Assembly: GCA_030348385.1 (NCBI GenBank)
Contig: JAUCFP010000006.1
Location: 3,809,501 to 3,873,500, forward strand
Reading direction: 5' to 3'
Length of the DNA: 64,000 nt
From: Cytobacillus sp. NJ13
Lineage (GTDB): Bacteria > Bacillota > Bacilli > Bacillales > Cytobacillaceae
In this document: piece by piece, positions 27,246 to 35,294 of the stretch
How the letters are laid out: every line of letters begins with the position of its first letter
How positions within the stretch are numbered: the stretch's first letter is position 1
Position numbers and translations under genes: made by a program
The notes under the pieces: model-generated
The model's input: only the letters and a program-made list of their open reading frames with translations
What the model was told of the DNA's origin: nothing
Database searches by the model: none

Positions 27246-27602
27246 ATGCTTCAATTTATTGAATCTCGCTCTCCCTCTACAATTGCTCTCGCTTTCAATG
27301 GGAATGCAACCAAGGAAGATGCAGAAAAACTGGATCAATACGTCAGAGAAAATTTTAAAGATGACCAGAAGTTCAATATTCTGGCCATTATGACTGATGT
27401 AGACGGGACCACTTTCCAAGGTGCCACGGAAGGAATGGAATTTGATATAAAAAGGTGGAAACAGTTTAATAAATTTGCTGTTGTCAGTGATAAAGACTGG
27501 ATAGGAACTGTATCCAAGCTTACAAACTACCTGCCTGGCATTAAAGTTGAATACTTTGAAGGCCATCAGCTTGAGGAAGCTTGGACTTGGATTAAAGAGT
27601 GA
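27246..27602 (+). CDS. SpoIIAA-like (STAS-fold) protein
   Basis: 118 residues from ATG at 27246, seven bases after GGAGGT; the frame opens earlier at 27231 but that codon lies in the ribosome binding site. It matches the SpoIIAA-like family (former DUF3478): ILAIMTDVDGTTFQGATEGM, KRWKQFNKFAVVSDKDWIG and a C-terminal EGHQLEEAWTWIKE. The fold is STAS-like but the family lacks the phosphorylated serine context of SpoIIAA. Members are thought to bind lipids or respond to stress; role not established. A sigma-B-like promoter upstream fits a stress link. Confidence 0.8.
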   Translation: MLQFIESRSPSTIALAFNGNATKEDAEKLDQYVRENFKDDQKFNILAIMTDVDGTTFQGATEGMEFDIKRWKQFNKFAVVSDKDWIGTVSKLTNYLPGIKVEYFEGHQLEEAWTWIKE

Positions 27603-27663
27603 GGAGTTATCCATACATTTGATGGATTCCCTTTGCAATCCGGAAATGGAATAAGGAAATGTC

Positions 27664-27697
27664 AAAAGGGCCGGTTTCCAGTTAGCCGGCCTTTTGT
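27664..27697. terminator. Bidirectional terminator
   Basis: AAAAGGGCCGG/CCGGCCTTTT stem shared by the convergent SpoIIAA-like gene and the sigma-54 regulator. Confidence 0.85.
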
Positions 27698-27728
27698 GTG
27701 CATCCAAAGACAATTAGTGCCCGAGACT

Positions 27729-29117
27729 CTATCGTTCATGCACTTTCAGTTTCTTGGCCTTTTTTACAACCGTCGATTGGTCAATCTTTAAGGCTTCGGC
27801 CACTCTTCTGGTGGTTTTATACTTTTGGAAAGCGGTTAATAGCATGTTCCTTTCTAATTGCTCCACGGCTTCTTTCAGGGGGGTGATTTCTTCGCTTTGG
27901 GTGATGGGACTTGAGGCTTCGGTCATTTCCCGGATTTTTTCGGCTTCGATCGTATCCCCCAGTGTGTTAATGACCAGTCTTTCAATCATATTTTGCAGTT
28001 CTCTTATATTCCCGGGGTAGTTGTAATCATATAGCGCCCTGATGGCTTCTTCGGAAAAGGTCTTCTTCATCTTATATTTATTATTCATGCTGTCAATGAA
28101 CATATTGGCGAGGAAAAGCAGGTCTTCCTTACGCTCTCTTAACGAAGGGATCGTAATGGGCACAACGTTCAGCCTGTAAAAGAGGTCCTCGCGGAATTGG
28201 CCGGTCCTCACCAGCTCTTTAATATCCTTATTGGTGGCTGCAATGATTCTGCAGTCTACTTTAAAGGATGCCGATCCCCCGATTCTTCTTACAGTACGGT
28301 CATCCAGAACATGCAGAAGCTTCACCTGCAGGCTCACAGGCATGTCCCCGATTTCATCCAGGAAAATGGTGCCGCTGCCGGCAGATTCAAACAGCCCTTT
28401 TTTTCCATCCTTTAGTGCACCTGTGAACGCCCCCTTTTCATAACCGAAAAGCTCTGATTCGAGCAGGTTTTTAGGTATGGCCCCGCAATTGATGGAAATA
28501 AAGGGCCGGTCCTTGCGATTGCTGACAGAGTGAATCATATTAGCCATATACCCCTTGCCGACACCGGTTTCTCCCAATAACAAAACGGTTGCGTCCATAT
28601 TGGCGATATGATGAACAAGCTCAATGATACTTTTCATGCCCGGGCTCTCAGAGGCAACCTTGCCGCGCTCCATCCGGGTACGCTTCATTAATTCCTGTTT
28701 CAGCCACTCATGTTCTGCCTGAAGCCTTTTTAGGTCCGATGCCAGCTTATTGGTTTCTGTGATGTCTTTAGATATATTGATAATCTTTTCGATTTTTTTG
28801 TCCTTATTAAAGAAGGGAGTGCCGGTTACCAGGACTGTTTTATTGGCAGCTGTTTTCTGTATGATCGTGACCCTTCTTTGCTTGCGGATCACTTCACAGG
28901 TAACCGATGTGCTGAAAAACCCTTGTTTTTCAAGTGAAAAGGCGTTTTTTCCAATGAGTTCAGATTCCGGCACTCCAAAAATTCTTTCACAGGATTTGCT
29001 GAGTCTCGTAAATACCCCTTCTCCATTTGTGATGGTGATTGCGCTATGGGTGATGTCCAGTATAAAATTTAAATCTTCAAAGGCTTGCTTATATGTTTCC
29101 AGCTGATTGCTCTTCAT
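27729..29117 (-). CDS. PAS-domain sigma-54-dependent transcriptional activator
   Basis: 462 residues from ATG at 29115-29117 (minus strand) after GCGGGGG; the frame opens 50 codons earlier but that part overlaps the intergenic control region. PAS sensor at about 8-122 (DITHSAITITNGEGVFTRLS, ending ISKDITETNK), AAA+ domain at about 150-385 with Walker A GETGVGKG (182-189), GAFTGA (229-234, the sigma-54 contact) and Walker B TIFLDEIGDM, and a C-terminal helix-turn-helix (KYKTTRRVAEALKIDQSTV) of the TyrR/Fis-like kind. It is divergent from a sigma-54 promoter at 29233 and is its probable activator. Confidence 0.9.
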   Translation of the reverse strand: MKSNQLETYKQAFEDLNFILDITHSAITITNGEGVFTRLSKSCERIFGVPESELIGKNAFSLEKQGFFSTSVTCEVIRKQRRVTIIQKTAANKTVLVTGTPFFNKDKKIEKIINISKDITETNKLASDLKRLQAEHEWLKQELMKRTRMERGKVASESPGMKSIIELVHHIANMDATVLLLGETGVGKGYMANMIHSVSNRKDRPFISINCGAIPKNLLESELFGYEKGAFTGALKDGKKGLFESAGSGTIFLDEIGDMPVSLQVKLLHVLDDRTVRRIGGSASFKVDCRIIAATNKDIKELVRTGQFREDLFYRLNVVPITIPSLRERKEDLLFLANMFIDSMNNKYKMKKTFSEEAIRALYDYNYPGNIRELQNMIERLVINTLGDTIEAEKIREMTEASSPITQSEEITPLKEAVEQLERNMLLTAFQKYKTTRRVAEALKIDQSTVVKKAKKLKVHER

Positions 29118-29140
29118 AAAAACCCCCGCTTCTTTCTGGT

Positions 29141-29158
29141 TGATGACTAAATTCATCA
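29141..29158. promoter_or_regulatory. Candidate activator-binding palindrome (UAS)
   Basis: TGATGACTAAATTCATCA: TGATGA/TCATCA arms, about 75 bases upstream of the -24 element, with another TTGATGAC half site at 29163-29170. Confidence 0.45.
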
Positions 29159-29232
29159 GCCTTTGATGACTTTTTCCATCGAAAATAATAAGACAGAACC
29201 TATAAATACAGAGATAATCAATGGTGTAAAGT

Positions 29233-29247
29233 TGGCACGATTCTTGC
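29233..29247 (+). promoter_or_regulatory. Sigma-54 (-24/-12) promoter
   Basis: TTGGCACG-N4-TTGCA spacing and sequence match the sigma-54 consensus. About 100 bases before the first M20 gene. Confidence 0.88.
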
Positions 29248-29349
29248 AATATAATATAAATAACCATTTTTAATTTTCTAAAAATTATACCATTGACATC
29301 ATGAGCAATGCCAGGGTAAAAAATATTTTAATAGAAAGGGGGAGTTTGG

Positions 29350-30606
29350 TTGGAGATCAATCTCAGCCGGCTGATGAACGATTTTGAAAACATAGCAGGC
29401 TTTACCAGTACGCCGGGCAAAGGCTGTACGAGATTCTCGTACAGTAAAGAGGATCGAAGAGTCAGAGAATATCTTTTTGCCCGCATGGAGGAGCTGGAGA
29501 TGGACATAAAGGTTGATGCCATCGGAAATATTAGGGCTACATACGGAAAAGAACTGAATAGGCCTTCCATTATGATTGGTTCCCATCACGATACTGTGAA
29601 AAATGGAGGGAAATATGACGGGTTAACAGGTGTATTAGCTGCACTGGAAATTATAAGAGTATTAAAAGAAGAGAAGGCAGAATTGCAGCAGCCAATTGAA
29701 TTGGTAAGCTTCGCAGAAGAAGAGGGCTCCAATTTTGGTATAACCATGCTTGGCAGTAAAGTGTTTGCCGGAAAATATAATTTGGAAGAATTAAAGACAA
29801 TCAAGAATTCAGAGGGAAAATCTGTTTACGAAACAGCTAAAGATTTTGGACTTGAAATTGATCAAGCAGAAAGAGATATTCTCCAAAGAGGGGAAATAGA
29901 CGCCATGATTGAGCTGCATATCGAACAGGGGCAGATACTCGAAAGCCAGCAAAAATCAATTGGAATCGTCCAGGCTATTGCCGGTATGAGAACGTATAAG
30001 GTGACAATTGAGGGAGATTCGAATCATGCAGGGACCACTCCAATGGATTTACGATCAGATCCAATGGCTGGTGCAGCTGAAATCATCTCCCAAGTTCGAA
30101 AAACAGCTAAATATGATGCATTGCCAACAACAGTAGCGACAGTCGGGAAATTAGAGTGCAGGCCAAATATTCCAAACGTGATTCCTCAAAAAGTCGAATT
30201 CTATGTAGACATCAGAGATGTTGAAGCCAGGGGAGTTGAGATTGTTTCCGGCAAGCTTGCTCAAAAGATAAAAGAGGTGTCTGATGAGCACTCGTTAAAA
30301 AGCACGATCGGGTTGGTTGGCGAATCCAAAACCGTTAAGCTTTCATCCAAGCTTATTGAAAAGATTGAGAAAACGGCAATCGAGCAGGGATTTGATTATC
30401 TAAAGGTTAATAGCGGTGCCGTACATGATACAGCAATGTTAAGTGGACTGACTGATATAGGTATGATTTTTATCCCGAGCAAGGGAGGAAAAAGCCATTG
30501 CCCTGAGGAGTATACAAGTGAAAAAGACATTAAGGCAGGCTGTGATTTATTGCTGAATGTCGTGAGAAAGCTGGCATGCCAAAAAACGGAAAAGCAGAAG
30601 ATCTAG
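29350..30606 (+). CDS. M20 family amidohydrolase, allantoate / N-carbamoyl-amino-acid hydrolase-like
   Basis: 418 residues from TTG at 29350 after AAGGGGGAG. Binuclear metal motifs of the allantoate amidohydrolase/hydantoinase (HyuC/AllC) branch: GSHHDTVKNGGKYDGLTGV, SFAEEEGSNFG, MIELHIEQGQ and, near the end, SGAVHDTAML. The dimerisation domain with MRTYKVTIEGDSNHAGTTPM is in the middle. It would hydrolyse an N-carbamoyl or ureide C-N bond. First gene of the sigma-54-controlled operon. Confidence 0.85.
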   Translation: MEINLSRLMNDFENIAGFTSTPGKGCTRFSYSKEDRRVREYLFARMEELEMDIKVDAIGNIRATYGKELNRPSIMIGSHHDTVKNGGKYDGLTGVLAALEIIRVLKEEKAELQQPIELVSFAEEEGSNFGITMLGSKVFAGKYNLEELKTIKNSEGKSVYETAKDFGLEIDQAERDILQRGEIDAMIELHIEQGQILESQQKSIGIVQAIAGMRTYKVTIEGDSNHAGTTPMDLRSDPMAGAAEIISQVRKTAKYDALPTTVATVGKLECRPNIPNVIPQKVEFYVDIRDVEARGVEIVSGKLAQKIKEVSDEHSLKSTIGLVGESKTVKLSSKLIEKIEKTAIEQGFDYLKVNSGAVHDTAMLSGLTDIGMIFIPSKGGKSHCPEEYTSEKDIKAGCDLLLNVVRKLACQKTEKQKI

Positions 30607-30629
30607 AATACCTGCTTTTCTCTCTTTTT
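30589..30629 (+). terminator. Intra-operon hairpin
   Basis: GAAAAGCAG/CTGCTTTTC stem overlapping the stop codon, followed by TCTCTTTTT; would reduce expression of the downstream genes. Confidence 0.6.
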
Positions 30630-30687
30630 ACATTTTTCATTTTACAGATAATTTGTAATATTAAATATTTTAAAGGAGATGAAGAAA

Positions 30688-31902
30688 ATGACAGAAAAGC
30701 TATTTGAAAGATTACAGGAGATTTATCCGGAGATGGTGAGTTTTAGAAGGGATCTTCACATGTATCCGGAGCTTTCCCATCATGAGGTGAATACTCCTGA
30801 GAAAGTGGCATGCTTTCTTGAAAATTTGGGATTGGAAGTGAAAAGGAACGTTGGCGGCAGAGGGGTAACAGGATTATTGAAGGGCGGTAAGCCTGGGAAG
30901 ACGGTTGCATTGCGTGCGGATTTTGATGCTCTTCCGATTCAGGAAGAAAATGAAGTGGAATACAAATCCCGAATTCCGGGGGTTATGCATGCTTGCGGAC
31001 ATGATGTTCATACCGCGGCCCTCCTGGGCGTGGCCAAAACATTATCCGAAGTGAAGGATCAGCTGGAAGGAAATGTCCTGTTTATTCATCAATTTGCTGA
31101 AGAAGTGATTCCAGGCGGGGCGAAGTCAATGATTGAAGATGGATGTCTTGATGGCGCAGACGTCATCTATGGCGCCCATGTCTGGTCCACGAATCGGACA
31201 GGCACGATCGGCGTAAGAGAAGGCGATGCCATGGCAGCAGGAGATACCTTTGAGATTAATATATTTGGAAAGGGAGGACATGCTGCGACGCCGCATTTGA
31301 CCGTTGATCCAATTGCAGCAGGAAGCCAGCTCATATCAAATCTTCAGCAGGTTGTGGCAAGGAAGGTGGATCCTGTGAAAACAGCAGTCGTGTCTGTAGC
31401 TGCTTTTAACAGCGGTACCGGATTTAATGTCATTCCAGACAAAGCCAGAATTACCGGAACAGTCCGTACGTTTGATGAAGATGTCCGCAGCATGATTGAA
31501 AGCTTGATAGGGGAAATTGCCCACTCAACCTGTAAAGCTGTAGGGGCAACCGCAAAGTATGAATATGTCAGAGGCTATCCGGCTGTAAAAAATCATCCCG
31601 ATGAAACAAAAAGGATTGAAAGGCTGGCCGGAAAGATTGTAGGTGAAGAAAATGTCATTCACATGCCGGCGCAAATGGGAATGGAGGATTTTGCATATTA
31701 TCTGCAAAAGGTTCCCGGAACCTTCTTCTTTGTTGGGGGAAATTCAGAAGGAATTGAGGAATTTCCGCATCACCATCCGCGCTTTGATGTGGATGAACGT
31801 TCCATGATTGATATTGGGAAAGTGTTTATTTCCGCAGTGTTCGATTATCTGTCTGATGAAGGCGCTGCTGAACGCAAGCCTGCTAAAGTTCAGTCTAATT
31901 AA
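30688..31902 (+). CDS. M20 family aminoacylase/amidohydrolase
   Basis: 404 residues. ATG at 30688 is chosen because the in-frame ATG at 30679 overlaps the GGAG of the ribosome binding site. Family of IAA-amino acid hydrolase/N-acyl-L-amino acid amidohydrolase: RRDLHMYPELSHHE start, LRADFDALPIQEEN, MHACGHDVHTAALLG, HQFAEEVIPGGA and MGMEDFAYYLQKVPG near the end. It would split N-acyl amino acids into an acid and an amino acid. Follows the allantoate-type enzyme and precedes transporter genes, so the operon likely takes up and hydrolyses an N-substituted amino acid or small peptide-like amide. Confidence 0.87.
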   Translation: MTEKLFERLQEIYPEMVSFRRDLHMYPELSHHEVNTPEKVACFLENLGLEVKRNVGGRGVTGLLKGGKPGKTVALRADFDALPIQEENEVEYKSRIPGVMHACGHDVHTAALLGVAKTLSEVKDQLEGNVLFIHQFAEEVIPGGAKSMIEDGCLDGADVIYGAHVWSTNRTGTIGVREGDAMAAGDTFEINIFGKGGHAATPHLTVDPIAAGSQLISNLQQVVARKVDPVKTAVVSVAAFNSGTGFNVIPDKARITGTVRTFDEDVRSMIESLIGEIAHSTCKAVGATAKYEYVRGYPAVKNHPDETKRIERLAGKIVGEENVIHMPAQMGMEDFAYYLQKVPGTFFFVGGNSEGIEEFPHHHPRFDVDERSMIDIGKVFISAVFDYLSDEGAAERKPAKVQSN

Positions 31903-31922
31903 AAAAATAGGAGGTCATAGAT

Positions 31923-32630
31923 ATGGATGAGGTTTTAAGGTTTGCCAATAGCACTCCGGTATGGATTTTTGCCAGCATAGTTGTAGCTATCGTTATTTTT
32001 CAGGCTCTGATTTTCATCCGGATCGCTTCCCAGACAGCCCCAAACATTGGTATGACAAAGGATGAAACAAAAAGGGCTTTGAGAACAGGCTTTATCAGCA
32101 GTTTAGGACCTTCTTTCGGAATTGCAGTGGTCATTATCTCCCTTATTGCCGTCCTTGGCGGTCCGTTCACATTGATGAGGATAGGAATCATAGGCTCAGC
32201 TGCAACTGAATTGACCGCAGCTGGTATTGGGGCTAATGCATATGGTGTAGAGCTGAATTCCCCTGATTTTGGTTTGAAGGCATTTACGACTGTTGTTTGG
32301 ACCATGTGCCTTGGGGGGACAGGCTGGCTGTTTTTTACTGCTCTTGCGACAAAATCACTGGGGAAAGTGGAAAAGAAAATTGTCAGCAAAAATGCCAAAA
32401 TGATGACCATTGTGTCGACAGCTGCAATGCTCGGAGCATTTGCTTACCTTGCCAGTCAGCAAATGGTGAAGGGTTATAGTGAGACGGTTGCTGCCATAGC
32501 TGCAGGCGTATCGATGATGGTTATTCTTACATTTGCCAAAAAACGGGAAATCCGCTGGCTGCAGGAATGGGCGCTGGGCATTTCACTTGTCATCGCATTG
32601 ACTATCAGCTATCTGACAACACTTATTTAA
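31923..32630 (+). CDS. DUF5058 family membrane protein
   Basis: 235 residues with 5-6 hydrophobic segments: TPVWIFASIVVAIVIFQALI at the start, a loop (SQTAPNIGMTKDETKRALRT), then GPSFGIAVVIISLIAVLGG and others. It matches the DUF5058 family, often next to a second membrane protein and M20 peptidase genes. No ATPase or substrate-binding partner is present, so it is probably half of a secondary transporter. AGGAGG lies before ATG; it is 20 bases downstream of the amidohydrolase stop. Confidence 0.75.
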   Translation: MDEVLRFANSTPVWIFASIVVAIVIFQALIFIRIASQTAPNIGMTKDETKRALRTGFISSLGPSFGIAVVIISLIAVLGGPFTLMRIGIIGSAATELTAAGIGANAYGVELNSPDFGLKAFTTVVWTMCLGGTGWLFFTALATKSLGKVEKKIVSKNAKMMTIVSTAAMLGAFAYLASQQMVKGYSETVAAIAAGVSMMVILTFAKKREIRWLQEWALGISLVIALTISYLTTLI

Positions 32631-32645
32631 GAAAGGGGATGTATT

Positions 32646-33359
32646 ATGTCAGTACCGACGAAAGCTGGAGTGACGGAAGCAAAAATTGAAGTAAGACAAA
32701 CAACCATGAGCATGCAGGGATTCCATGGCAAGTCAGATTTTTGGGGGCAAACCACTCTTTGGATGCTGATTGTAATGTCATTTGTGCCGCCGATCTATTT
32801 TTCATTCATACTGGGCTACCATCCAGGCTGGGGAGCCATTGCAGGGGGATTGGTCGGATATGCAGCCTTTATCGGGATCATGTGGTTTCTTGAGCCCATT
32901 ACTTATTATCCGGTGCTTGGAAAATCCGGAACCTATATTGCGTTTTTGACCGGTAATATCGCCAATATGTGCCTTCCGTGTTCAGCTGCCGCTCAGGAGT
33001 CAATTGGAGCAGAGCCCGGTACAAAAAAAGCAGAGGTTGCAGGCACGCTGGGAATTGCTGTCGCTTCCTTAACAAACATTGTCATTATCATCGCGGTTGT
33101 GTTAAGCGGTTCGTTTATCCTGACTATCATCCCGCAATCCATCCAAAATGCCCTTCAATTTATTCTGCCTGCAATTTACGGAGGGGTTCTAGGGCAATTT
33201 GCCCTTAAAAAGCCTCTGTATGGATTGGTTGCTTTCGTAATCGGTATGGCTGTGCTGTTTGCGCCGATTTTCAGCTTGATCAAAATCGTTCTTTGTGTAG
33301 CCATTACAATTGCGGTCGTTTTATTTATTGAAAAATCAAAAGGCGGCGCATCCGAGTAA
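32646..33359 (+). CDS. Membrane protein, partner of DUF5058 protein
   Basis: 237 residues, 15 bases after the DUF5058 gene. About 40 soluble residues, then 6 or so hydrophobic segments (LWMLIVMSFVPPIYFSFIL, AAFIGIMWFLEPITYYPVLG, NIVIIIAVVLSGSFILTIIP). A conserved-looking loop, GKSGTYIAFLTGNIANMCLP, may line a path. Family members are sometimes annotated as small-conductance mechanosensitive channel, which I think is unsupported. Together the two proteins probably form a carrier for the amide substrate of this operon. Confidence 0.65.
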   Translation: MSVPTKAGVTEAKIEVRQTTMSMQGFHGKSDFWGQTTLWMLIVMSFVPPIYFSFILGYHPGWGAIAGGLVGYAAFIGIMWFLEPITYYPVLGKSGTYIAFLTGNIANMCLPCSAAAQESIGAEPGTKKAEVAGTLGIAVASLTNIVIIIAVVLSGSFILTIIPQSIQNALQFILPAIYGGVLGQFALKKPLYGLVAFVIGMAVLFAPIFSLIKIVLCVAITIAVVLFIEKSKGGASE

Positions 33360-33389
33360 GTCTTCATAGCATCTTTAGCAGACTTTATT

Positions 33390-33428
33390 CCCCTTCAGCT
33401 TAGATGAAAAATTGAAGGGGATTTTTTT
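33390..33428 (+). terminator. Terminator after transporter genes
   Basis: CCCCTTCA/TGAAGGGG stem, then seven T residues. The amidase gene follows and may need read-through or its own promoter. Confidence 0.85.
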
Positions 33429-33461
33429 GAGTCAAAATATAAAAGTGAGGAGCGGTATGAA

Positions 33462-34889
33462 ATGGGAAAAGATATTTGTTTTGATTCTGCACGCAATCTT
33501 GCCAAGGCGATACAGGACCGGGAATTATCCGTCCGGGAAGTGATGGAAGCACACCTGTCACAAATTCAGCGAGTAAATCCAAAGGTAAATGCAATCGTGT
33601 CTCTTAATGAGGAATTGGCGCTAAAGGAAGCAGACAAGGCGGATAAAATGCTGGATGCAGGAAAGCCGGCCGGCCCTTTCCATGGACTGCCCATCGCGAT
33701 TAAGGATACTCACAATGCTGTTGGCTTTCCGGCAACAAGCGGATCCCTAATCTACCGGGACAATTATCCAAGTGCGGATGATCTGATTGTTGAAAGACTG
33801 AGGAAGGCAGGCGCGATAGTGATTGGAAAAACAAACGTTCCTGAATTTGCTGCAGGGTCTCATACCTTCAATAAGCTGTTTGGCGCTACCAGAAACCCAT
33901 ATGATCTAAGCAAATCAGCGGGCGGAAGCAGCGGGGGAGCAGCTGCTGCAGTGGCAAGCGGAATGATCCCTTTTGCGGATGGAAGCGATATGGGCGGATC
34001 GCTGCGGAACCCTGCCAGCTTTAACAATGTGGTTGGGCTGAGAACTTCCCCTGGGCGTATCCCACTTTCAAGAACAGCGCTCTATTCGCCTCTGGCTGTG
34101 CAGGGGCCAATAACACGGAATGTAGATGACGCCTTTTTTATGCTGTCTGTGATTGCCGGACCTGATGGCCAGTCCCCGCTTTCCATTGAAGAGCCAGGAT
34201 CCAGGTTCCTGGAGCCGGTTCAGCTTGATATTAAGGGTTTGCGCATCGCGTATTCTGCTGATTTTGGAGGTCTTCTTCCAGTCGAGCCGGAGGTGAGAAG
34301 CAACCTTGAAGAACAGGTAAAAGTCTTTGAGGATCTTGGGTGCATAGTGGAAGAAGCATGCCCGGATTTAACGGAAGCAGATGAAGTTTTCCAAGTGCTT
34401 CGAGCATGGGAGTTCGAGCTATCTTATTCTGAAATCTTTGAGCGATACAGTGAAATGATTAAACCGAGTGTCATCTGGAACATTGAAAAGGGCAGAAGCC
34501 TGAGCGGTCCGGATTTAGGACGTGCCGAGCGGCTCCGGGCGCTTTTATATAACCGTATGAGTGAATTTTTTAAGCAATATGATTCGCTGATGCTCCCAGT
34601 GAGCCAGGTTACAGCATTTGATGTGAATATTGAATATCCAACAGAAATCGATGGCGTAAAAATGGAGAATTATATTGACTGGATGAGGTCCTGCTATTAC
34701 ATTTCCGCAGCAGGTAACCCATCTGTCTCCATCCCGAGCGGATTTACTGCAGAAGGCATCCCGATTGGCCTGCAAATTGTCGGACCGCACAGAGCTGACT
34801 TTGAGGTCCTAAGAATCGGGCGGGCCTTTGAACGGGCTACAGGGTACGGAAAAAGGCGACCGAAGATTGCTATTGAACAGACGATATAA
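33462..34889 (+). CDS. Amidase signature family hydrolase
   Basis: 475 residues. Catalytic triad of the family is visible: K81 in GLPIAIKDTH, cis-Ser156 in KSAGGSSGGAAAAVAS, and nucleophile Ser180 in DGSDMGGSLRNPA. Start MGKDICFDSARNLAKAIQD; C-terminal SIPSGFTAEGIPIGLQIVGP is typical. Role: hydrolysis of an amide to acid and ammonia. Not GatA, since no gatB or gatC is nearby. Its position in the M20/DUF5058 cluster suggests the same nitrogen-scavenging pathway. Confidence 0.88.
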   Translation: MGKDICFDSARNLAKAIQDRELSVREVMEAHLSQIQRVNPKVNAIVSLNEELALKEADKADKMLDAGKPAGPFHGLPIAIKDTHNAVGFPATSGSLIYRDNYPSADDLIVERLRKAGAIVIGKTNVPEFAAGSHTFNKLFGATRNPYDLSKSAGGSSGGAAAAVASGMIPFADGSDMGGSLRNPASFNNVVGLRTSPGRIPLSRTALYSPLAVQGPITRNVDDAFFMLSVIAGPDGQSPLSIEEPGSRFLEPVQLDIKGLRIAYSADFGGLLPVEPEVRSNLEEQVKVFEDLGCIVEEACPDLTEADEVFQVLRAWEFELSYSEIFERYSEMIKPSVIWNIEKGRSLSGPDLGRAERLRALLYNRMSEFFKQYDSLMLPVSQVTAFDVNIEYPTEIDGVKMENYIDWMRSCYYISAAGNPSVSIPSGFTAEGIPIGLQIVGPHRADFEVLRIGRAFERATGYGKRRPKIAIEQTI

Positions 34890-34896
34890 AGAGTCG

Positions 34897-34932
34897 GAGC
34901 TGCTTCCTCATGGGGAGCTGCTCTGTTTATTT
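34897..34932 (+). terminator. Hairpin after amidase gene
   Basis: GAGC-CTTCC/GGGGAG-GCTC stem followed by a T-rich stretch. Confidence 0.55.
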
Positions 34933-35045
34933 CCAGCGGTCGAAACCTGCCATTTGCCAGTGTAGAAATAAATCTTTTCCTGGGAAATTAGCTGTGAAAT
35001 TGTCGATAAGAGCCCTCTGAAGACGAAAAACCCTGAATCACAGGG

Positions 35046-35074
35046 TTGACAGGTCCCTATATTTCTGAAATAAT
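35046..35074 (+). promoter_or_regulatory. Sigma-A promoter of codBA
   Basis: TTGACA-N17-AATAAT, about 32 bases upstream of the PyrR-binding RNA element. Confidence 0.7.
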
Positions 35075-35105
35075 AATAACCAATTAAATACTGGTACCTT
35101 TAATT

Positions 35106-35233
35106 CAGTCCCGTGAGGCTGACAAGGACAGCGGAAGTATGATACCAAGGGGTGAGGTGCAGCCTGCCCTGGGGTTCTTCATGCAGGAAAAAGGCTTCTT
35201 GTCGGAAAACGGCGAGAAGCCTTTTTCTTTTTC
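35106..35233 (+). promoter_or_regulatory. PyrR-type pyrimidine attenuator (binding loop plus terminator)
   Basis: AGTCCCGTGAGGCT matches the PyrR binding-loop consensus ARUCCNGNGAGGYU at every position and is followed by GACAAGGACAGCGG, the usual anti-antiterminator side. A strong terminator hairpin follows, AAAGGCTTCTTG/CGAGAAGCCTTT at 35189-35224 with a T tract to 35233. With UMP or UTP, PyrR would bind the loop, so the terminator forms and codBA is off. This explains most of the 405-base gap 34890-35294; the open frame from 35139 is leader, not protein. Confidence 0.9.
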
Positions 35234-35294
35234 CATGCACTTACTATCGAAGATCCTTCGGTACCAGTTTCAAAACTCGATTGGAGGAATTGGT

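Noticed and set aside
33462..34889. GatA subunit of the Glu-tRNA amidotransferase
   Set aside because: No gatC or gatB is adjacent, and the gene belongs to a catabolic amidohydrolase cluster.
35139..35294. Extended N-terminus of codB
   Set aside because: This in-frame part overlaps the PyrR loop and terminator and has no family similarity; ATG at 35295 has a good ribosome binding site.
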